Origin: JACQZU01 sp041908165
GTDB taxonomy: Bacteria > Acidobacteriota > Holophagae > Holophagales > Holophagaceae
Reading direction: 5' to 3'
Assembly: GCA_041908165.1 (NCBI GenBank)
Contig: JAYRFV010000034.1
Location: 1 to 19,512, forward strand
DNA: 19,512 bases
This document shows positions 15,320 to 19,512 of this stretch, one piece after another (position 1 is the stretch's first letter; the number at the start of each line of letters is the position of its first letter). The notes under the pieces are model-generated. The model saw only the letters and a list, made by a program, of their open reading frames with translations, was not told the origin of the DNA and searched no databases. The translations under genes were made by a program, and so were the position numbers.

Positions 15320-17908
15320 CTACTCGTGGGCGGGAACCAGGGCCGGCCAGCAGCCGGACTCCTGGAAGCCGAAGCGGAAGGTGGTCGCGCTGGCCGCAGG
15401 AGCCGCGAAGCGCGGGTCGAGGATCCGGGCGATCTGGTCCTTGAGGTCCTCGAGGTGGGCCCGGGTGGCCCGGTCGCCGGCGGTCGCGGCCTTGGCCGCC
15501 GCCTGCGCCTGCAGGGTGCGCAGCTCGGCGCGGAGGGCGCCGCGGGTGTCGTCGGGGAGGGTCGGCGCCATCGAGATGAAGGCGGCGAACTGCGGCGGAA
15601 TCACCGGCGCCGGCCGGTTGAGCCGGTCGTCCAGCAGGTCCAGGTAGGCCCGCTGCAGGTTGCGGCGGGCCGGCTCGACACGGACCGCCGGGGCCTTCAG
15701 TTCGGTGAACAGGCCCTCGCGCAGGTCGCCGAGGAACTCGGTCAGCTTGTAGGCCTGGTCGCCCAGCAGGCCCTCGTGCTCCTGCAGGCGGAGGGTGCGG
15801 CCGCGGTCCAGCAGGCCGCGCAGGACGCTGCGCTGGGCGGCGAGCAGCTGCCGGCTGCCCTCGGCCGGGCTCAGGCGGGACAGCACGCCCGGGTCGAGGA
15901 TCCACTTGGGGGTCTTGAAGACCGTGTCGACCAGGAACTTCACCGCCTCCTTCTGCCTCGGCTTGGCGACCGGGGTGAACACCGCCCCGGCCTGCCCCTG
16001 GTGCTTGGCCTGGCTCTCGAAGCCGCCGACGATCACCGCCACGTGGCCCAGCTCGCGCGTCCACTGGCCCCAGACCGCCTGGTAGAGGTGCTCGAGGGTG
16101 GCGTCGCTGTCGCCGGGCTTGGCCACGGCGGCGGGCAGCATGGCCAGCACCCGCTGCAGGTTCTTCGTGCCCAGGCCGGTGGCCTTGACCGCGTCGGCAT
16201 CCCCCACCGCCTCGGTGTTGTCGCCTGGATCGCTGCCGCCCGCCCGGGGCGTGCTGAAGCGCAGCCAGGGCTTGGCGTCCTGCTCCCGGGCCCAGGTGTC
16301 GAGGGTGGCCTTCTCGTCGTGGGCCGACTTGGCCCCGGCGATCGGCTGGTAGCCCCACTTCACGGCGAAGACGTCGTAGGGCCCGACCTTCGGCCGCAGC
16401 AGCTCCGGATCGATGCCGTCCTCGGGCTGGGCGACGTAGTTGAAGCGGCTGTAGTCCATGAGCGTGGGCACGTGACCCATTTCCTTCACCCAGGCCTTGT
16501 CGCGGACCTTCTCCAGTGGATAGGTGCTGGAGGCCTTCATGTTGTGCGGGAAGCCCAGGCTGTGGCCGCATTCGTGGGTGACCACGTAGGCGACCAGGTC
16601 GCCCATCAGGTCGTCCGGCAGGGGCAGCTTGGCGGCGCGCCTGTCGAGCGGACCGACCTGGGTGAAGTACCAGTCCCGCTGCAGCTGCAGGATGTTGTGG
16701 TACATCACGATGTCGGCGTTGAGGATCTCGCCGCTGCGCGGATCCGAGAGGTGGGGGCCGTAGGCGTTGGCGACCGGCGAGGGCACCCAGCGGATGATGC
16801 TGTAGCGGACATCGTCGGGATCGAAGGCGGGGTCCTCCTCCTTCGTCGGGAAGGTCCGCGCCTGCACGGCGTTCCTGAAACCGGCGGCCTCGAAGGCCAC
16901 GTTCCAGGCCTCCACGCCCTTCTTCACGTAGGGCACCAGCCAGGCCGGGGTGGCCTTGTCGATGTACCAGACGATCGGCTTGACCGGCTCGCTGACGGCA
17001 GCGGCGGGATCCTTCTTCTCCAGCCGCCAGCGGGTGATCAGGCGCTCGCGCTTGCTCTCGTGCTCAGGGCTGCCGTAGTCCACCCGGGAGACGGTGAAGT
17101 AGCCCACCCGGTCGTCGTGGAAGCGGGGCATCATCGCCTGCGCCGGCAGTTCCACGAGGCTGTAGGCCATGGTGACGGTGGCGCTGCGCGGCGGTGGCAT
17201 CGGCATCCCGGGCATCGGCGTCACCCCTGCCGGCAGGCCGCTGGCGGTGTAGGTGTGCACCGCGTCCACGCGCAGGCTGGTGGGGAAGGCGCGGGCGCCG
17301 TCCACGTAGCTGCGGCTGGCGTCGAGGGCGCTGGCGTTCACCATCATGCGGGCGGTGAAGCCGCCCACCTCGCTGGTGAACAGCCCGGTGGCCTCGATCA
17401 CCGGGGCCCCGTCCTTGGCGAAGGCCTCGACGTTGAAGCTGCGCAGGATGGTGTCGCGCTGGGAGGCGGCGACGGCGGAGGCGATCGCCTTGCCGGGCTC
17501 GCTCACGTAGGCGTGCGAGACCGCCTGCAGGTGCACCTTGTTGTCCTTCAGCACGAAGCGGACCACCGCCTCGTCCTGCTCCTGCCCGGCGTGGTCGGTG
17601 CCGGCGGGAACCTGCGTGGCGGTGGCCACCATCAGCAGTTCCTTGCCGAGCCTGGACTTGGGGATCTCGAGGTAGAACCTGCTCTTCACCTGGTGGACCT
17701 TGAGCAGGCCGTCCTGAGTCTTGGCCTCGGCGGTGACCACCTTGTCGTAGGGCTTCGGCTCGGCGGCCTCGGCCGATGGAGCTCCCGACGCGCCCGGAAG
17801 CCCAGCGGGCCGTGCGGTGGGGCCGCCGGGCCCCGGCTGCGGCGCTGGGGCCTGCGCCACCAGGGTCAGCGAAAGGGCAGAACCGAGAAGGGTTTGCGGC
17901 ATGCGCAT
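15320..17908 (-). CDS. Secreted zinc metalloprotease (HExxHxxGxxH, DUF5117/DUF4953-like)
   Basis: 862 residues from an ATG at 17908 with GGAGG 4 nt upstream; a second in-frame ATG at 17902 has 10 nt spacing and is equally possible. The N-terminus is a signal peptide (about 1-20, ending VAQA), followed by a Pro/Gly/Ala-rich linker to about 52. The zinc-binding motif HECGHSLGFPH is at 445-455, with His445, His449 and His455 as likely ligands and Glu446 catalytic. TLMDYSRFNYV further on fits a Met-turn, so this is a metzincin-like protease. The long N-terminal beta-rich part (55-300) and the domain organisation match the large DUF5117/zinc-dependent metalloprotease family found in Acidobacteriota and Bacteroidota. 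No lipobox is seen. It probably acts in the periplasm or outside the cell on unknown protein substrates. It is the gene downstream of typA, with a plausible promoter of its own. Confidence 0.93.
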   Translation of the reverse strand: MRMPQTLLGSALSLTLVAQAPAPQPGPGGPTARPAGLPGASGAPSAEAAEPKPYDKVVTAEAKTQDGLLKVHQVKSRFYLEIPKSRLGKELLMVATATQVPAGTDHAGQEQDEAVVRFVLKDNKVHLQAVSHAYVSEPGKAIASAVAASQRDTILRSFNVEAFAKDGAPVIEATGLFTSEVGGFTARMMVNASALDASRSYVDGARAFPTSLRVDAVHTYTASGLPAGVTPMPGMPMPPPRSATVTMAYSLVELPAQAMMPRFHDDRVGYFTVSRVDYGSPEHESKRERLITRWRLEKKDPAAAVSEPVKPIVWYIDKATPAWLVPYVKKGVEAWNVAFEAAGFRNAVQARTFPTKEEDPAFDPDDVRYSIIRWVPSPVANAYGPHLSDPRSGEILNADIVMYHNILQLQRDWYFTQVGPLDRRAAKLPLPDDLMGDLVAYVVTHECGHSLGFPHNMKASSTYPLEKVRDKAWVKEMGHVPTLMDYSRFNYVAQPEDGIDPELLRPKVGPYDVFAVKWGYQPIAGAKSAHDEKATLDTWAREQDAKPWLRFSTPRAGGSDPGDNTEAVGDADAVKATGLGTKNLQRVLAMLPAAVAKPGDSDATLEHLYQAVWGQWTRELGHVAVIVGGFESQAKHQGQAGAVFTPVAKPRQKEAVKFLVDTVFKTPKWILDPGVLSRLSPAEGSRQLLAAQRSVLRGLLDRGRTLRLQEHEGLLGDQAYKLTEFLGDLREGLFTELKAPAVRVEPARRNLQRAYLDLLDDRLNRPAPVIPPQFAAFISMAPTLPDDTRGALRAELRTLQAQAAAKAATAGDRATRAHLEDLKDQIARILDPRFAAPAASATTFRFGFQESGCWPALVPAHE

Positions 17909-18207
17909 GGGGCCTCCAATCCGGGACTCCGCAGGGGGGTCGATGGGCGATTCTACCTCGCAAGCCGAGGCAACAGTCACGCCCTTGTAAATTCCCCGAG
18001 CCCCTGCGGCTCCGACCTGCGCCCGCCCTTCTGACTTCCCCATCCCATCCTGCGGATGCTCAGGCGCCGGGGGTCCGGTCCTGGGCCAGACACCAACCCT
18101 GGCCCGTGGTCAGGCCATCGCCCGCTTTTCTGACTTCCTCTTCGCATCCTGCGGATGCTCAGGCGCCGGGTTCCGGACTTTGGCTCAGCCCCGCCGTTGG
18201 GCTCCTT
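17909..18207. other. Intergenic region between typA and the metalloprotease gene
   Basis: About 299 bp without a gene I would call. The left part (17909-17990) holds the metalloprotease leader and candidate promoter. The remainder (about 18020-18207) is made of the tandem repeat units described separately. No tRNA, small RNA or additional coding frame is convincing. Confidence 0.7.
17950..17980 (-). promoter_or_regulatory. Candidate sigma70-type promoter for the metalloprotease gene
   Basis: On the minus strand a TAGAAT box (17955-17950) is preceded, 19 nt upstream, by GTGACT (17980-17975). The -10 match is good and the -35 match and spacing are mediocre. Transcription from here would leave a leader of about 35 nt before the ATG at 17908, which contains GGAGG. 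The patch is more AT-rich than its surroundings. Confidence 0.35.
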
Positions 18208-18235
18208 TCAGGCCATCGCCCGCTTTTCTGACTTC
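18020..18235. repeat. ~98-bp degenerate tandem repeat containing the 3' end of typA
   Basis: Three copies are visible. A starts near 18020, B near 18119 (offset 99) and C near 18217 (offset 98), where C is the typA 3' end itself. B and C share a perfect 28-bp block (18110-18137 and 18208-18235) that covers the typA stop codon and its last eight codons. A and B share a perfect 26-bp block (18046-18071 and 18145-18170). In copy B this block includes a 6-bp hairpin GCATCC / GGATGC (18144-18149 and 18153-18158) with a 3-nt loop; copy A keeps five of the six pairs. Confidence 0.8.
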
Positions 18236-19512
18236 TTCCGCTCGTTGGTGTCGAGCACGCGCTTGCGCATGCGGATGAAGTTGGGGGTGACCTCCACCAG
18301 CTCGTCCCATTCGATGTATTCCAGGGCCTGCTCGAGGGTGTGCTCGCGGGGCGGGGTCAGGCGCGTGGCCTCGTCGCTGCCGCTGGCGCGCATGTTGGAA
18401 AGCTTCTTGCCCTTGGCGACGTTGACGACGAGGTCGTTCTCGCGGGCGTGCTCGCCGACGATCATGCCCTCGTAGCAGCGCATCCCGGGGTGGATGAAGA
18501 TCACGCCGCGCTCCTCCAGGTTCATGAGGGCGAAGCCCACCGCCTCGCTCTGCTCCATGGCCACCAGCACGCCGTTCTTGCGCCCGGGCAGCTCGCCCTT
18601 GTAGGGGCCGTAGTGGCTGAACAGGCTGTGGATGATGCCCTCGCCGCGGGTGTCGGTCATGAACTCGCTGCGGAAGCCGATCAGGCCGCGGCTGGGGATC
18701 TTGAAGTGCAGGCGCAGGCGGCCGGACTCGTTGGCCATGTCCTGCATCTCCGCCTTGCGGTTGCCCATGTGCTCCATCACCACGCCCATGTAGGCGTCGG
18801 GGATGTCGATGGTGACGTCCTCGTAGGGCTCCTGCTTCTCCCCGGTCTCGGGGTCGGTGTGCAGGATCACCTCCGGCCGGCTGACGCAGAGCTCGAAGCC
18901 CTCCCGGCGCATGGTCTCGATCAGCACCGAGAGGTGCAGCTCGCCGCGGCCGGAGACCTTCCAGCAGTCCAGGCTGTCGGTGTCCTCCACCCGCAGCGCC
19001 ACGTTGTGCTGCAGCTCGCGCTGCAGCCGCTCGCGGATCCGGCGGCTCTGCACGTGCTTGCCGTCCTGGCCGGAGAAGGGGCCGGTGTTGACCATGAACA
19101 TCATCGAGATGGTCGGCTCGTCGATATCCACGTAGCCCAGGGCCTGCGGGTCCTCCAGGCTGGCGATGGTCTCGCCCACCCGGATGTCGGGGATGCCGGC
19201 GATCGCGACGATCTCGCCGGCGCTGCCCTGCTGCAGCTGGACGCGGCTGAGGCCCTCGAAGCCGTAGAGCTGGGTGACCCGGTGCTGCTGCACGCTGCCG
19301 TCGCGCTTCACCAGGGACACGGTCTCGCCGACCTTGATGGTGCCGTTGACGATCCGGCCGATCCCGATCTGTCCGACGAAGTCGTTGTAGTCCATGAGGG
19401 TGACCAGCAGCTGCAGCGGCTCCGCCACGCTGCCCTTGGGGACCGGGCAGTGCTTGACGATGGTGTCGAAGAGCGGGTCGAGCGTCTCCGAGGCCTCGTT
19501 GGCGTCGAGCAT
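18208..19512 (-). CDS. typA: Translational GTPase TypA/BipA, C-terminal ~434 residues (cut by right edge)
   Basis: The frame is open to the window edge, and the ATG at the edge is an internal methionine, not the start. The N-terminal GTPase (G) domain lies outside the window; about 170-180 residues are missing compared with the usual ~600. The visible part starts at the end of the G domain (ETLDPLFDTIVKHCPVP), then the beta-barrel domain II (about 30-130), EF-G-like domains and the TypA-specific C-terminal domain. That domain has GRGELHLSVLIETMRREGFEL, PSRGLIGFRSEFMTDTRGEGI and GKKLSNMRASGSDEATRLTPPREHTLEQALEYIEWDELVEVTP. TypA/BipA binds ribosomes and aids 50S assembly and stress adaptation. 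The extreme C-terminus (KSEKRAMA) lies within a tandem repeat that continues past the stop. Confidence 0.96.
   Translation of the reverse strand: MLDANEASETLDPLFDTIVKHCPVPKGSVAEPLQLLVTLMDYNDFVGQIGIGRIVNGTIKVGETVSLVKRDGSVQQHRVTQLYGFEGLSRVQLQQGSAGEIVAIAGIPDIRVGETIASLEDPQALGYVDIDEPTISMMFMVNTGPFSGQDGKHVQSRRIRERLQRELQHNVALRVEDTDSLDCWKVSGRGELHLSVLIETMRREGFELCVSRPEVILHTDPETGEKQEPYEDVTIDIPDAYMGVVMEHMGNRKAEMQDMANESGRLRLHFKIPSRGLIGFRSEFMTDTRGEGIIHSLFSHYGPYKGELPGRKNGVLVAMEQSEAVGFALMNLEERGVIFIHPGMRCYEGMIVGEHARENDLVVNVAKGKKLSNMRASGSDEATRLTPPREHTLEQALEYIEWDELVEVTPNFIRMRKRVLDTNERKKSEKRAMA

Noticed and set aside
15236..18034. A 932-codon plus-strand open frame
   Set aside because: It mirrors the metalloprotease gene, whose catalytic motif and signal peptide are clear; the plus-strand product has low-complexity antisense composition.
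18020..18235. CRISPR array
   Set aside because: Only three degenerate units of about 98 bp with no conserved short repeat and variable spacer pattern, and no cas genes.
1..19512. Defence island, prophage or integrated element
   Set aside because: No integrase, transposase, toxin-antitoxin, nuclease or tRNA-linked attachment site was seen; the genes look like ordinary chromosomal content.

Overview
The window is a GC-rich (roughly 70% by eye) bacterial chromosomal segment. It holds fifteen protein genes, two of them cut by the window edges, and no rRNA, tRNA, CRISPR array, insertion sequence or phage gene that I can recognise. Thirteen genes are on the minus strand and two on the plus strand. 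The mix suggests an environmental Acidobacteriota-like bacterium, possibly Holophagae/Geothrix-type. The clues are a class I-type HMG-CoA reductase, a HExxHxxGxxH secreted metalloprotease of the DUF5117-like type, TPR-glycosyltransferases, an S15-type lipoprotein hydrolase and many GTGA/TGATG gene overlaps. This is an inference from gene style; no ribosomal marker is present.

Left part (1-3642). HMG-CoA reductase (minus) overlaps by 17 bp the start of an ABC1/UbiB-family gene that runs off the left edge, a pairing that suggests isoprenoid or quinone metabolism. An aldehyde dehydrogenase is transcribed divergently from it. Next (3656-6393) a PLP-dependent sugar aminotransferase (DegT/DnrJ/EryC1/StrS) is translationally coupled to a TPR-glycosyltransferase, a small glycan-building pair.

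Middle (6394-9406). Two histidine kinases are divergently transcribed, one soluble with a GAF-like sensor and one membrane-bound. Neither has a response regulator beside it.

Right-centre (9410-15255). A minus-strand run, probably partly one operon, reads: YdcF-like DUF218 protein, rsmI, an unrecognised six-helix membrane protein, a class II aldolase/adducin protein, mtnA, and a lipoprotein hydrolase with an Ig-like domain. The aldolase-mtnA pair fits salvage of methylthioribose or deoxyribose phosphates made from SAM by-products.

Right end (15320-19512). A large secreted zinc metalloprotease lies downstream of typA/bipA, which is cut by the right edge.

The most unusual non-coding structures are two imperfect tandem repeats, with units of about 98 and 81 bp. 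Each includes the stop codon of a minus-strand gene (typA, and the soluble histidine kinase). The second also contains a nested palindrome. I see no clear defence, secretion or biosynthetic 'system' beyond these; the unfamiliar pieces are the repeats, the extended HMG-CoA reductase and the His-rich membrane protein.
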